Positions 18,479 through 26,511 of a stretch of DNA of 64,000 bases are shown piece by piece. A program made the translations under genes and the position numbers. Source of the stretch: Agrobacterium vitis (GTDB taxonomy: Bacteria > Pseudomonadota > Alphaproteobacteria > Rhizobiales > Rhizobiaceae); NCBI RefSeq assembly GCF_037039395.1, contig NZ_CP146242.1:1973001-2037000 (forward strand), read 5' to 3'. Numbering within the stretch: the first letter of the stretch is position 1; each line of letters begins with the position of its first letter. Under the pieces are notes generated by a model. The model was not told the origin of the DNA, made no database searches, and was given only the letters and a program-made list of their open reading frames with translations.

Positions 18479-18496
18479 GATGTCCGCTCGGACATC
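18479..18496. promoter_or_regulatory. Perfect 18-bp palindrome between ybbA-like gene and tesA
   Basis: GATGTCCG-CT-CGGACATC: eight-base arms pair perfectly around a 2-base centre, in the 95-base divergent gap. It is 33 bases from the tesA ATG and 46 from the ATPase start, a good place for an operator acting on both. No known consensus is recognised. Confidence 0.55.
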
Positions 18497-18528
18497 ATGA
18501 TCGTCTACGCGAATTTAGGAAAGCCATC

Positions 18529-19311
18529 ATGGGTTTTAAACCTGTCCCCCTTCAATTCGCCGTCATAGCGCTGGCTGGCCTGCTTGCCGCGGGCGGTTTT
18601 GCCGTGCCCAGTCTGGCCCAGGAACAGGCTCCGCAAGGGCAGCCGTTGGAACAATCCATGCCTGACCAGAAAATGCCTGACCAGCCTTCAACTGACCAGT
18701 CCATGCCAGAGGATGCAACGGGGGATACGCCGGTGGCGGAAGCGCAAGTGCAATTGATCGGACTTGGCGACAGCCTGATGGCTGGCTATCAGCTCCAGGG
18801 CGATGAGGCACTGCCAAGCCAGTTGGAAAAAGCCCTGCACGATAAGGGCATGAATGTCAGCATCGGCAATGCCGGCGTGTCCGGCGATACCACGGAAGGC
18901 GGGTTGGCGCGGGTTGACTGGTCGGTGCCTGACGGCACGCAGGGGGTTATTCTGGAGCTTGGCGCCAACGATGCGCTGCGCGGAATCGCGCCTGAAGAGA
19001 GCGAAAAGAACTTATCTGCGATCATTGAAAAATTGCAGGCCCGCAAGATCGGCGTGTTTTTGGTGGGCATGATCGCGCCGCCCAATATGGGCGCGGATTA
19101 CGCCAAAAGGTTCAATCCAATCTATCAGCGCCTGGCTGATAAATATAAAATTCCGCTCTATCCCTTTATTCTGGATGGCGTCGTGACTGACGCTACGTTG
19201 AAGCTGGGCGATGGCATGCATCCCAACGCCAAGGGTGTGGGGGTCATGGTCGAGCACATGCTGCCCGCCGTCCAGAGTTTCGCAAAAGGTTTGGAGGATA
19301 AGGTCAATTAA
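18529..19311 (+). CDS. tesA: SGNH-family arylesterase / thioesterase TesA-like
   Basis: A 260-residue secreted lipase/esterase of the GDSL type. An N-terminal signal sequence (about residues 1-30, ending PSLAQ) is followed by a Gln/Pro/Asp-rich linker with repeated MPDQ (residues 43-60). Catalytic blocks: GLGDSLMAGYQL with Ser82, the GNAGVSGDTT glycine block, LGANDALRG with the oxyanion Asn, and DGMHPN with Asp228 and His231. The TesA assignment rests on motif order and on its position opposite an ybbAP-like pair. Its natural substrate is unproven. Confidence 0.9.
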   Translation: MGFKPVPLQFAVIALAGLLAAGGFAVPSLAQEQAPQGQPLEQSMPDQKMPDQPSTDQSMPEDATGDTPVAEAQVQLIGLGDSLMAGYQLQGDEALPSQLEKALHDKGMNVSIGNAGVSGDTTEGGLARVDWSVPDGTQGVILELGANDALRGIAPEESEKNLSAIIEKLQARKIGVFLVGMIAPPNMGADYAKRFNPIYQRLADKYKIPLYPFILDGVVTDATLKLGDGMHPNAKGVGVMVEHMLPAVQSFAKGLEDKVN

Positions 19312-19377
19312 CGACTTGCTTACCCTTTGCAAGCATGATTCGTTGTTAGCATCTGCAAAAGATTCGGGGAGCTCTCC

Positions 19378-19965
19378 ATGCCGAGATTGTTCACTGCCCT
19401 CGAAATTCCGCGCAACGTGGCCTTGAGCCTGTCTTTGCTGCGCGGCGGGCTTCCGGGAGCCCGATGGATCGATGTGGAAAATTACCACATCACATTGCGC
19501 TTCATAGGCGATATCGATGGGCGAACCGCCGATGAGATCGTCGATAGGCTGGATCGCATCGACCGGCCGGAATTCCAGCTCAGTCTGAACGGCATCGGTT
19601 CCTTCGGGTCGAAGAAACCGCATTCCATTTGGGCAGGCGTTACGCCACATCCGCAAATGACAGCGCTCCAGGGCGAAATCGAGCGGATCTGCCAGAGAGT
19701 GGGGCTGCCGCCCGACCCCCGAAAGTTCATGCCGCATGTGACACTGGCGCGGCTGAAGTCATCGAGACTGGATGACGTTGTTCATTATCTGTCAGGGCGC
19801 GGTAACTTCCAGACCGCGCCCTTTTTCGTTCCAAGATTCGTGCTGATGTCCTCCAAGGAATCGGTGGGCGGTGGTCCTTATCTGACGGAGGAAATTTTCC
19901 CCCTCTATGAAGATCGCTCAGAGATGAGTTTTTCAGAGCGCGCCGTGCATTCGCTGAACGGATAA
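19378..19965 (+). CDS. thpR: RNA 2',3'-cyclic phosphodiesterase ThpR
   Basis: A 195-residue 2H phosphoesterase that opens 2',3'-cyclic phosphates on RNA ends (formerly called 2'-5' RNA ligase LigT). Both HXTX catalytic motifs are present: HITL at residue 37 and HVTL at residue 120. The N terminus MPRLFTALEIP is characteristic. It lies 66 bases after tesA in the same direction. A terminator-like hairpin occurs inside the coding region at 19794-19826. Confidence 0.92.
   Translation: MPRLFTALEIPRNVALSLSLLRGGLPGARWIDVENYHITLRFIGDIDGRTADEIVDRLDRIDRPEFQLSLNGIGSFGSKKPHSIWAGVTPHPQMTALQGEIERICQRVGLPPDPRKFMPHVTLARLKSSRLDDVVHYLSGRGNFQTAPFFVPRFVLMSSKESVGGGPYLTEEIFPLYEDRSEMSFSERAVHSLNG
19794..19826 (+). 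terminator. Terminator-like hairpin inside thpR
   Basis: A perfect 10-bp stem AGGGCGCGGT / ACCGCGCCCT with a 9-base loop, followed by TTTT. It lies about 140 bases before the thpR stop and encodes part of the conserved RGNF...PFFV region. The shape is that of an intrinsic terminator; whether it terminates is unknown. Confidence 0.5.
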
Positions 19966-20101
19966 AGCAGGGTCTGGCACCGATTTTGAAGGAACTTTTT
20001 GCGCTCGGATGGCTTGTCTTCCAGCCGCTACCTGAGTGCTGCCTGCCATGTCGGTGGATGGCCGGTCGGTGGATGGCGTGACAGCCAGATTGGGAGTGAT
20101 C

Positions 20102-20404
20102 ATGCGATATGAACGACTTGCGCCGGATGCGATTCCAGGCGCCTTGCGGGACCTGGACGGGTGGGTCCTTTCTGAGGATCGCGGCGCGATCACCAAAGAA
20201 TTTTCTTTCGACGATTTTGCCCAGGCCTTCGGCTTTATGACGGAATGCGCCATCATCGCTGAAAAGATGGGGCATCATCCAGAATGGTTCAATGTTTACC
20301 GGCGTGTCGACGTGCGGTTGACCACCCATGATGTTGGCGGACTGACTGGGCATGACCTGAAACTGGCGGCTGCGATGGACCAGGTTGCCAGACGCCGGGT
20401 TTGA
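20102..20404 (+). CDS. phhB: 4a-hydroxytetrahydrobiopterin dehydratase (PCD/PhhB)
   Basis: A 100-residue pterin-4a-carbinolamine dehydratase, which recycles the pterin cofactor of aromatic amino acid hydroxylases. The signature E-K-x-x-HHPEW is present in IIAEKMGHHPEWFNVYRRVDV, followed by LTTHDVGGLTGHDLKLA. The frame is open from 20036, but the ATG at 20102 has a GGGAG site and gives the normal family length. No phenylalanine hydroxylase is in this window. Confidence 0.92.
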   Translation: MRYERLAPDAIPGALRDLDGWVLSEDRGAITKEFSFDDFAQAFGFMTECAIIAEKMGHHPEWFNVYRRVDVRLTTHDVGGLTGHDLKLAAAMDQVARRRV

Positions 20405-20508
20405 CAGGAACACTGATCATTCCCATATCCGGGTTCACGGCACTTCAGAAAATTGGCAACCGATTTTCGGGATGATGCATAGGTTGGAGAGTGAGAAAGA
20501 GGACGGTC

Positions 20509-20949
20509 ATGGTCGAAGCGAAACTGGACGACGTGAAGATCGGTGAAATTCTTCTGCCGGGCGACGAGGCCGAACAGCAAAAGCAGGAGCAAAAGCTGAG
20601 CCGTACCTTCTGGCCGAAAATGCGCAAAGCCATTCGCCACATCCCGTTCAGCCGGGACGTGATTGCCGCTTTCTACTGCGCGACGGATCGGCAGACCCCA
20701 CTTCGGGTGCGCGGTATCCTGCTGGCGGCGCTTGGCTATTTCGTCCTGCCCTTTGATGCCATTCCCGACATGCTGGCCTTTGTCGGCTTTACCGACGACA
20801 TTGCCGTGCTGACGACAGCGCTGGCGATGATCAACGGCCATATCAAGGAACGCCACTACGATGCAGCCGACGCTGTGCTTTCCGATGATGGTGAGCCGGT
20901 GCGAGGCGACGATAAAAGCGCACCACAAGGGCGGGCTGAAAGTGTCTGA
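20509..20949 (+). CDS. YkvA / DUF1232 family protein
   Basis: A 146-residue protein of the YkvA (DUF1232) family. The signature core reads RVRGILLAALGYFVLPFDAIPDMLAFVGFTDD (given here in two conserved pieces: YFVLPFDAIPD and VGFTDD). One or two hydrophobic helices surround it. The function is unknown. The ATG at 20509 is preferred over an in-frame GTG at 20491 because AGAGG lies at the right distance. Probably a separate unit after phhB. Confidence 0.87.
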   Translation: MVEAKLDDVKIGEILLPGDEAEQQKQEQKLSRTFWPKMRKAIRHIPFSRDVIAAFYCATDRQTPLRVRGILLAALGYFVLPFDAIPDMLAFVGFTDDIAVLTTALAMINGHIKERHYDAADAVLSDDGEPVRGDDKSAPQGRAESV

Positions 20950-20963
20950 ATGTGACATTTTCA

Positions 20964-20992
20964 ACTATGGCGCCAGTCTCTTGTGCCATAGT
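20964..20992. other. Short hairpin after the YkvA gene
   Basis: ACTATGGC / GCCATAGT arms of eight bases with a 13-base loop, 15 bases after the YkvA stop. There is no T run, so it is not a standard terminator. Confidence 0.4.
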
Positions 20993-21135
20993 CCAATTCC
21001 TGCCTGATTCCTTGTGTTCTACCAGAGGGCCGGTTGATCTGCCGGTGCCTTCAATCTGTACCATTTTCGGAAAAGGACTGACTGGAAGCATGGATTTGTC
21101 GGCTATAAGCTGTGCATTTCGTGCCTCGTTGACGG

Positions 21136-21148
21136 TTTGGTAACCAAA
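21136..21148. promoter_or_regulatory. Small palindrome upstream of the IalB-like gene
   Basis: TTTGGT-A-ACCAAA, a perfect 13-base palindrome 82 bases upstream of the ialB-like ATG and directly after a TTGACG hexamer. It could be an operator in the promoter; no known site is recognised. Confidence 0.35.
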
Positions 21149-21230
21149 ATTAAGTCAAATTGAATGAGGTTTCGAGGCTGGACACGAGACTGTTTGTCTT
21201 GGCGTCCGACGAAAAAGCGGCAGGAAGAAA

Positions 21231-21740
21231 ATGTTTGTAAAAAGAATCGCAACCGCAGTCGCAATCATGCTGGCATTCGCAGATGTGGCCGCAGCGCAAT
21301 CGCCAAGCCCGACGCGGATTGAGCAGTTCAAGGCTTGGGGTGCTTATTCCTACAAGTCCGGCAATAGCACGGTCTGCTATGTGCTGTCGGTGCCGACCAC
21401 GAAGGAACCGCCTTCCGTCAATCACGGCGATATTTTCTTCATCGTCTCGCAGCGTCCCGGTCAGAACATTTCCTACGAGCCGCAGGCGATGATGGGTTAT
21501 ACGTTGAAGACCGGTTCCAAGGTGACGGTGAAGATCGATGCCAAGAGCTTCACGATGTTTACCAAGGATAGCGCCGCCTGGGTGGAAAACGCCGCAGAAG
21601 AGCCCGCTTTGGTCGCCGCCATGAAGGTCGGCAAGACCATGAGCGTCCAGGCCGTTTCGGGTCGTGGCACGCCAACCAATTACGCCTATTCGCTTCAGGG
21701 TATTTCCGATGCGCTGAAACGCATTGAAAAGTGCAAATAA
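21231..21740 (+). CDS. Invasion-associated locus B (IalB)-like periplasmic protein
   Basis: A 169-residue exported protein. The signal peptide MFVKRIATAVAIMLAFADVAAA is cut before QSPSP. The mature part has FKAWGAYSYKSGNSTVCYVLSVP and ends ISDALKRIEKCK, with two cysteines placed as in the IalB/DUF1176-like fold. The family is named after Bartonella IalB, linked to erythrocyte invasion, but homologues are common in free-living rhizobia where the role is unknown. It is monocistronic, with its own terminator. Confidence 0.8.
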   Translation: MFVKRIATAVAIMLAFADVAAAQSPSPTRIEQFKAWGAYSYKSGNSTVCYVLSVPTTKEPPSVNHGDIFFIVSQRPGQNISYEPQAMMGYTLKTGSKVTVKIDAKSFTMFTKDSAAWVENAAEEPALVAAMKVGKTMSVQAVSGRGTPTNYAYSLQGISDALKRIEKCK

Positions 21741-21761
21741 CATTTGCTTCCTGATGCGACG

Positions 21762-21785
21762 AAGGCCGGGTTTCCCGGCCTTTTT
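21762..21785 (+). terminator. Rho-independent terminator of the IalB-like gene
   Basis: A 9-bp perfect stem AAGGCCGGG / CCCGGCCTT with a TTT loop, followed by TTT, 21 bases after the stop. Confidence 0.93.
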
Positions 21786-21981
21786 GCGTTTTGGGATGAC
21801 GTCGCGGCATTTTGATGATAAAGGCCCGGCAAATGCAGTCTTGAAGGCTGCCGCGTTGTCGTTCGTCAACGATGGCGCATGCATGATTTCTTGAAACAGA
21901 GCAATGTTGAAAAATGGAGCGTGACCGCCCGCATCATCATGTCGATGCGGGGATCGGCTTCGGTTTTGATGGGGTGTAGCG

Positions 21982-23214
21982 ATGGCTGCCACGGAAATTA
22001 TCATCGAGCGGACGCCCCAGGCGCGGCCCGCCGCCATGCCAGGCGCCACCAAGCCGACCCTGATCGGCCAGACCCGTGAGGAAATGGGCGAGATGCTGCG
22101 CGAGATCGGCGTGGCCGACAAGCAGGTGCGCATGCGTGTCGCCCAGCTGTGGAACTGGATCTATGTGCGCGGCGTCTCCGATTTCGACCAGATGACCAAT
22201 GTCGCCAAGGACATGCGCGAGAAGCTGAAAGCGCATTTCACCATTGCCCGGCCTGAAATCGTCGAGGAGCAGGTGTCCAATGATGGTACCCGCAAGTGGC
22301 TGCTGCGCTATCCGCCGCGCGGTGCGGGGCGTCCGGTCGAGGTGGAATGCGTCTATATTCCGGAAGAGGGCCGGGGAACGCTCTGCGTTTCCAGCCAAGT
22401 TGGCTGCACTCTGACCTGCACCTTCTGTCACACCGGCACGCAGAAGCTGGTGCGCAATCTGACGGCGGAAGAAGTGCTGTCGCAACTGTTGCTGGCCCGC
22501 GACCGGCTGGGCGACTTTCCCGACCGCGATGCGCCTGTCGGCGCGATGGTGCCGAATGAGGGCCGCAAGATCACCAATATGGTGATGATGGGCATGGGCG
22601 AGCCGCTCTACAATTTCGAGGAAGTGAAAAAGGCGCTGCTGATCGCCTCGGATGGCGATGGATTGTCGCTGTCAAAGCGCCGCATTACGCTTTCGACCTC
22701 CGGCGTGGTGCCGGAAATCTACCGTACCGGCGATGAAATCGGCGTGATGCTGGCGATTTCGCTGCATGCTGTGCGCGACGAATTGCGCGACCTGCTGGTG
22801 CCGATCAATAAGAAATATCCGCTGAAAGACCTGATTGAAGCCTGTCGCAACTATCCGGGCCTGTCCAACGCCCGGCGCATTACCTTCGAATATGTGATGC
22901 TGAAGGATGTGAACGACAGTCTTGAGGATGCCAAGGGCCTGATTCAGCTGTTGAAGGGCATTCCGTCCAAGATCAATCTCATTCCCTTCAATCCTTGGCC
23001 GGGCACCAATTACCAGTGTTCCGACTGGGACCAGATCATGAAATTTGCCGATTTCATCAATTCGGCAGGCTATGCCTCACCGATCCGCACGCCACGCGGC
23101 CGCGATATTCTGGCTGCCTGCGGACAGTTGAAGTCGGAATCGGAGCGGATGCGCAAGACCGAACGTCTGGCTTATGAGGCGATGATGATCGTTGGCCATG
23201 GTGAGGACGATTAG
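21982..23214 (+). CDS. rlmN: Dual-specificity rRNA/tRNA methyltransferase RlmN
   Basis: Radical-SAM enzyme that methylates C2 of A2503 in 23S rRNA and A37 of some tRNAs. It is 410 residues. The cluster motif CX3CX2C is at Cys142, Cys146 and Cys149 ([12 protein letters not shown]); [10 protein letters not shown] and STSGVVPEI are conserved SAM-binding elements, and the C-terminal DILAACGQL carries the resolving cysteine. The ATG at 21982 follows a GGGGTGTAGC stretch. Two tiny membrane protein genes follow closely. Confidence 0.95.
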   Translation: MAATEIIIERTPQARPAAMPGATKPTLIGQTREEMGEMLREIGVADKQVRMRVAQLWNWIYVRGVSDFDQMTNVAKDMREKLKAHFTIARPEIVEEQVSNDGTRKWLLRYPPRGAGRPVEVECVYIPEEGRGTLCVSSQVGCTLTCTFCHTGTQKLVRNLTAEEVLSQLLLARDRLGDFPDRDAPVGAMVPNEGRKITNMVMMGMGEPLYNFEEVKKALLIASDGDGLSLSKRRITLSTSGVVPEIYRTGDEIGVMLAISLHAVRDELRDLLVPINKKYPLKDLIEACRNYPGLSNARRITFEYVMLKDVNDSLEDAKGLIQLLKGIPSKINLIPFNPWPGTNYQCSDWDQIMKFADFINSAGYASPIRTPRGRDILAACGQLKSESERMRKTERLAYEAMMIVGHGEDD

Positions 23215-23228
23215 AGCGAGGACGATTG

Positions 23229-23453
23229 ATGGAAGTTGCCGTTCGCAATGAACGAACCAAGTTGACGGCAACCTATATCAATGGCGTTGCCATCGCCATT
23301 TTTGCCGTTGGAGGTTTCGCGCCGGTGATTTCCACGGTCAATAGTGGCCATGGTCCGAACGGAAATCTCGCTCTTGTGTGTTCCATTTGCATTTTAGCGT
23401 CTGTGGCATTACATTTGTTAGCGCGGAAGATATTGAAAGGTCTGAAGCCATGA
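23229..23453 (+). CDS. Small membrane protein of unknown function
   Basis: A 74-residue protein with two hydrophobic segments (VAIAIFAVGGFAPVI and LALVCSICILASVALHLLA) and a basic C-terminal end (RKILKGLKP). I do not recognise a family. It starts at an ATG with a GCGAGGA site 14 bases after rlmN. Its stop overlaps the next small gene by four bases (ATGA), so the two look like a translationally coupled pair, which argues that both are real. Confidence 0.65.
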   Translation: MEVAVRNERTKLTATYINGVAIAIFAVGGFAPVISTVNSGHGPNGNLALVCSICILASVALHLLARKILKGLKP

Positions 23454-23578
23454 GCACAGAGCAATTTCTGACAATGTTGATCATGCCCGTCGGCGGATTG
23501 ATGATTGGCTTTTTCATGCTCTTCATCACCCGCAAGGACCGCATTGACGCTGAGAAATCGCGCAAACACGTTCATTGA
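23450..23578 (+). CDS. 42-residue single-span membrane protein
   Basis: Starts MSTEQFLTMLIMPVGG, has one clear transmembrane helix (about residues 6-26) and a positively charged tail (TRKDRIDAEKSRKHVH). The ATG overlaps the stop of the 74-residue membrane protein gene. The family is not recognised. Topology suggests an N-out, C-in small membrane protein that could partner with its neighbour. Confidence 0.55.
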   Translation: MSTEQFLTMLIMPVGGLMIGFFMLFITRKDRIDAEKSRKHVH

Positions 23579-23642
23579 TTTGCGTTATCGGGCTTGTTTC
23601 ATCGCGGCCCTTGTCGTCGTGGCATTTGTCATCGTGCCCGGG

Positions 23643-24302
23643 TTATCTCGCTTGAGTCATCAGGATCTTGGCGGCAAAGACTGAAAAGACACCTGCAAAG
23701 GTGTAATCCATTCCCCTCAGCACTTTCGGATTCTGTTGCAGCCAGCCAGCCAGCTTGTCGGCGGCCAGCACGATGGCGACCGTGATGGGGAGCGATACCA
23801 GCATGAACCAGAAGCCGAGGAACAGCAGCTTGCCCGTGACATCAGAGTCATGGGCGGTGACGAATTGCGGCAGGAAGGTCATGAAGAAAATAATGACCTT
23901 CGGGTTGAGCAGATTGACCCAGATCCTGTTGAGAAACGCCGCCTTCACGCTGCCTTTTGCGCCCGCTTCAGGCGTGGCGACGAATTTCGAGCCGTGGCGG
24001 ATCGCCTGGAAGGCGAGCCAGGCCAGATAAGCAGCCCCACCGCTTTTCAGGATCAGAAAGGCCGTGGGCGAAGCGACGATCAGGGCCGAGACCCCGAAAG
24101 CCACCAGCATCGTGTGGACCGCAATCCCGAGATTGGTGCCGATCAGCACGGCAAGACCCGCCGCCTTGCCATCGCGCAGCGCACGGCTGATGGAGAGGGT
24201 CATGTCCGGCCCCGGCGTCGCCGCCAGCAACAGGCAGGCGGCGGTAAAGGCTAGAAGGGTCGGCAGGCCCGGAATGAAGGTCATGACTATCTCGCATGGC
24301 AT
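23643..24302 (-). CDS. LysE/RhtB family amino acid exporter
   Basis: A 219-residue translocator. The family start TLLAFTAACLLLAATPGPDMTLSISRALRDG is evident (given here as the conserved ATPGPDM), with about six hydrophobic helices and LNPKVIIFFMTFLPQFV in the middle. These proteins export amino acids or their derivatives; the substrate cannot be told. It converges on the small membrane protein genes. A second LysE family gene lies at 63000 in this window. Confidence 0.9.
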   Translation of the reverse strand: MPCEIVMTFIPGLPTLLAFTAACLLLAATPGPDMTLSISRALRDGKAAGLAVLIGTNLGIAVHTMLVAFGVSALIVASPTAFLILKSGGAAYLAWLAFQAIRHGSKFVATPEAGAKGSVKAAFLNRIWVNLLNPKVIIFFMTFLPQFVTAHDSDVTGKLLFLGFWFMLVSLPITVAIVLAADKLAGWLQQNPKVLRGMDYTFAGVFSVFAAKILMTQAR

Positions 24303-24365
24303 ATGAAGAAGGTTCGCGGACCATGTTACGATCCGCGCTCCCTTTTCAGCAACCCGATGTGAGGC

Positions 24366-25181
24366 TTATTTTTGCTCTCTGGTGGTTTCCAACTGTGACG
24401 GATGGACCAGTTTCACCCGTTTTTCGGGACGAATACCGAAGACTTTTTCAAAGTCGGCAGCCCCGAGGAGGTCCGCGGCCTGATCCAGCATGTGCTGGTT
24501 CCGCGCGTTGATCAGGTCTATGGAAGGTGTTGCCGTGCCTGGCAGGTCCATTGCCATGTAGGATGCAACAGCCTCTCGCAAGTCCAGCAGTTTTTGCAGC
24601 TTTTCGGGCTGGTCGCCGAGTGTCTGGCGGGCATGGTCGAGAAAATCGTCTGGCAGGTCGCTCATCGCATCTTCCTCCCGGATTGCTCCGCTGGTCTCTC
24701 CCGCTGTGCAGGTGGAGATATTCTTTGCCCATGCTGCTTTGCGGGTGCCATAGGTACCATAGAGAAAGGTACTCAAGGCATATCCGGCACTGCCCTTGAC
24801 GGTCAAAGGCGCTGTGGTTGCCGTTTTCGTCGCATACAGCACCTGGTTGGCAATCTGATGGCAAACGCCATTCACACCATAGACCAGAATGGTTCCGTTC
24901 GGCGGGGAATTGGAAAGCGATCCCTCGACATTGGGCTCGACAAGGCAGCTGGCGACGGCGGTGTTGCCGTCCTGCTGGGCAAGCAGGCCGGTTGGATAAT
25001 CATCCGTGGAGCCGGTGGGGTGAAAATCGCCCCAGCAATACCAATAGGTTTGCCCGGCTTGTTTCACCGCATCGATTGTCGCATAGGTGTTAACCCTGTT
25101 GTTATAGGTGGTGACCCAGGTGTGATCGAGAGGATTGCCGTCGAAAAATGCGGGATTAACCCAGGCGTAAAAAACTGTCAT
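24366..25181 (-). CDS. Uncharacterised 271-residue protein with His/Cys motifs
   Basis: I do not recognise a named family. The first ~155 residues are rich in Trp/Tyr/Gly and hold DHTWVTTYNNR (His20), YWYCWGDFHPTG (His54), and GVCHQIANQVLY (Cys107, His108). The last ~100 residues are helical and charged (SDLPDDFLDHARQTLGD, LREAVASYMAMDLPG). No signal peptide or membrane helix is seen. The ATG at 25181 has a strong GGAGA site 9 bases before it and an AT-rich leader with a TATAAG box near 25225, so it is probably transcribed alone. The His-before-Cys order resembles circularly permuted NlpC/P60 (papain-like) hydrolases; this is speculation. Confidence 0.75.
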   Translation of the reverse strand: MTVFYAWVNPAFFDGNPLDHTWVTTYNNRVNTYATIDAVKQAGQTYWYCWGDFHPTGSTDDYPTGLLAQQDGNTAVASCLVEPNVEGSLSNSPPNGTILVYGVNGVCHQIANQVLYATKTATTAPLTVKGSAGYALSTFLYGTYGTRKAAWAKNISTCTAGETSGAIREEDAMSDLPDDFLDHARQTLGDQPEKLQKLLDLREAVASYMAMDLPGTATPSIDLINARNQHMLDQAADLLGAADFEKVFGIRPEKRVKLVHPSQLETTREQK

Positions 25182-25260
25182 TGAAACATCTCCATAAGAA
25201 TGAAGATATCGATACACTTATAACGTGAAACTTTAAATAGAGTTCTCGTAAATTTAGCAG

Positions 25261-25296
25261 GGCCGTGACAGATGTCGGGAGCCACCTGTCACGGTC
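25261..25296 (-). terminator. Hairpin after the SDR gene
   Basis: CCGTGACAG / CTGTCACGG, 9 perfect pairs extendable to 11 with a G-T, loop of 14 bases, 25 bases beyond the SDR stop on the minus strand. No T run follows, so terminator function is only plausible. Confidence 0.45.
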
Positions 25297-25320
25297 TGAC
25301 GCTTAAGACATAAAGGCCAT

Positions 25321-26175
25321 TCAGCCTTTTAGATGTGCCTTGAAGGCCTCTTCGTAATCCGGGTGCCAGCGTGACAGCGGCGGACGGTTTTCGATGATGT
25401 CACCGGCGGCCCAGGCAATGCGCTTTTCATCGATGGACCGTTGCACATCGTTGTCGGGGCAGAGAATGTAGAAATCGCCGCGTTTGAGGCTGTCCAGCAT
25501 GAAATCCACCGTCTGTTCCGGGGTCCAGGCCGCGTCGGGTTTTGTCGTCCGTTCACCGGCTGTCAGACCGGTGAAGACGAAGCCGGGAATTAGCAGATGA
25601 GCGCTGACATTACAGTCCGGTGTGTTGCGCAGTTCATGCTGCAAGGCCTCGGTGAAGGCTTTGACGCCAGCCTTGGCAACATTATAGGCGGGGTCGCCAG
25701 GCGGGGTGGTGATACCCTGCTTGGAGCCGGTATTGATGATGATGGCCGGGTCCTTGTGGGCAATCATGTCAGGCCCGAACACCCTTGTGCCATGGATGAC
25801 GCCCATCAGGTTGACGGCAAACACGTTGTCCCAGTTGACCTGTGGCCCGAACAGGCTGCTGCCCGGCTGGATGCCGGCATTGTTCATCAACAGGTGGACA
25901 CGCCCGAAGCGTTGAAGCACGGCGCGCTCCAGTGCTTCCAGCTCATCCAGCTTGCTGACATCTGTCTCAATGGCGACGATATCGCTCTCCGGATTTTCCG
26001 AGACTGTGGCGACTTCGCTGCGCGCATTGGCAAGCGCGTCCCCGCCGAGATCGGCGAGCACGACGCACATGCCCTGGCTGGCGAAAGCCTTGGCGGCGGC
26101 AAGGCCGATGCCTGAGGCTGCCCCGGTGACGACCGCGACCTTGCCCTTGGCAATTACCGATTGAATGTCGGTCAT
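25321..26175 (-). CDS. Short-chain dehydrogenase/reductase
   Basis: A 284-residue classical SDR. The NAD(P) glycine motif TGAASGIG is at residues 17-24, NNAG at 98-101, and the catalytic Ser151 with Tyr164-x3-Lys168 (YNVAK). The aspartate in LADLGG after the second strand suggests a preference for NAD over NADP. The substrate is unknown. The frame is open to 26337, but the ATG at 26175 is preceded by a strong AAAGGAG site. Divergent from argG. Confidence 0.9.
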   Translation of the reverse strand: MTDIQSVIAKGKVAVVTGAASGIGLAAAKAFASQGMCVVLADLGGDALANARSEVATVSENPESDIVAIETDVSKLDELEALERAVLQRFGRVHLLMNNAGIQPGSSLFGPQVNWDNVFAVNLMGVIHGTRVFGPDMIAHKDPAIIINTGSKQGITTPPGDPAYNVAKAGVKAFTEALQHELRNTPDCNVSAHLLIPGFVFTGLTAGERTTKPDAAWTPEQTVDFMLDSLKRGDFYILCPDNDVQRSIDEKRIAWAAGDIIENRPPLSRWHPDYEEAFKAHLKG

Positions 26176-26511
26176 GTCTTGCTCCTTTGATCGTTTGAAA
26201 GCGGTCCTTGATTGAGAATGACGAACCGCTCCAATTCTACCGTTTCTATGCAATTCCTGGCTGAAATGCTTGATATTACCCGTGGAATTGTCGCAATGCT
26301 GACCATCGGCATATGGGACTTGCAGCGTCCAAGTCAAATTTCAAGTGAAATCCGGGTCGGTGTTTTCAGACCGGCTTTGCCTGTCCGGGCTCGCCTTGTG
26401 CCATTGTCGGAGGGCTTCACCCTTGCATGACGCGCCAATCCGGCTAAAAGTGCCTCCAACCCGAGGAGGCCCGGTTCAGTGGCCTCGCCCAGACACACGG
26501 ACTTCGCACTC
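26176..26511. promoter_or_regulatory. Divergent SDR / argG intergenic region
   Basis: This 336-base gap has no gene. It should hold both promoters; none is clear. Near the argG side, GCCTCC (26452-26457) can pair with GGAGGC (26465-26470) around a 7-base loop. That hairpin would hide the GAGGAGG ribosome-site-like sequence at 26463-26469. Confidence 0.4.

Noticed and set aside
23201..23228. Direct repeat of GAGGACGATT at the rlmN stop
   Set aside because: Two copies of ten bases, one coding the rlmN C terminus; most likely chance or a small local duplication.
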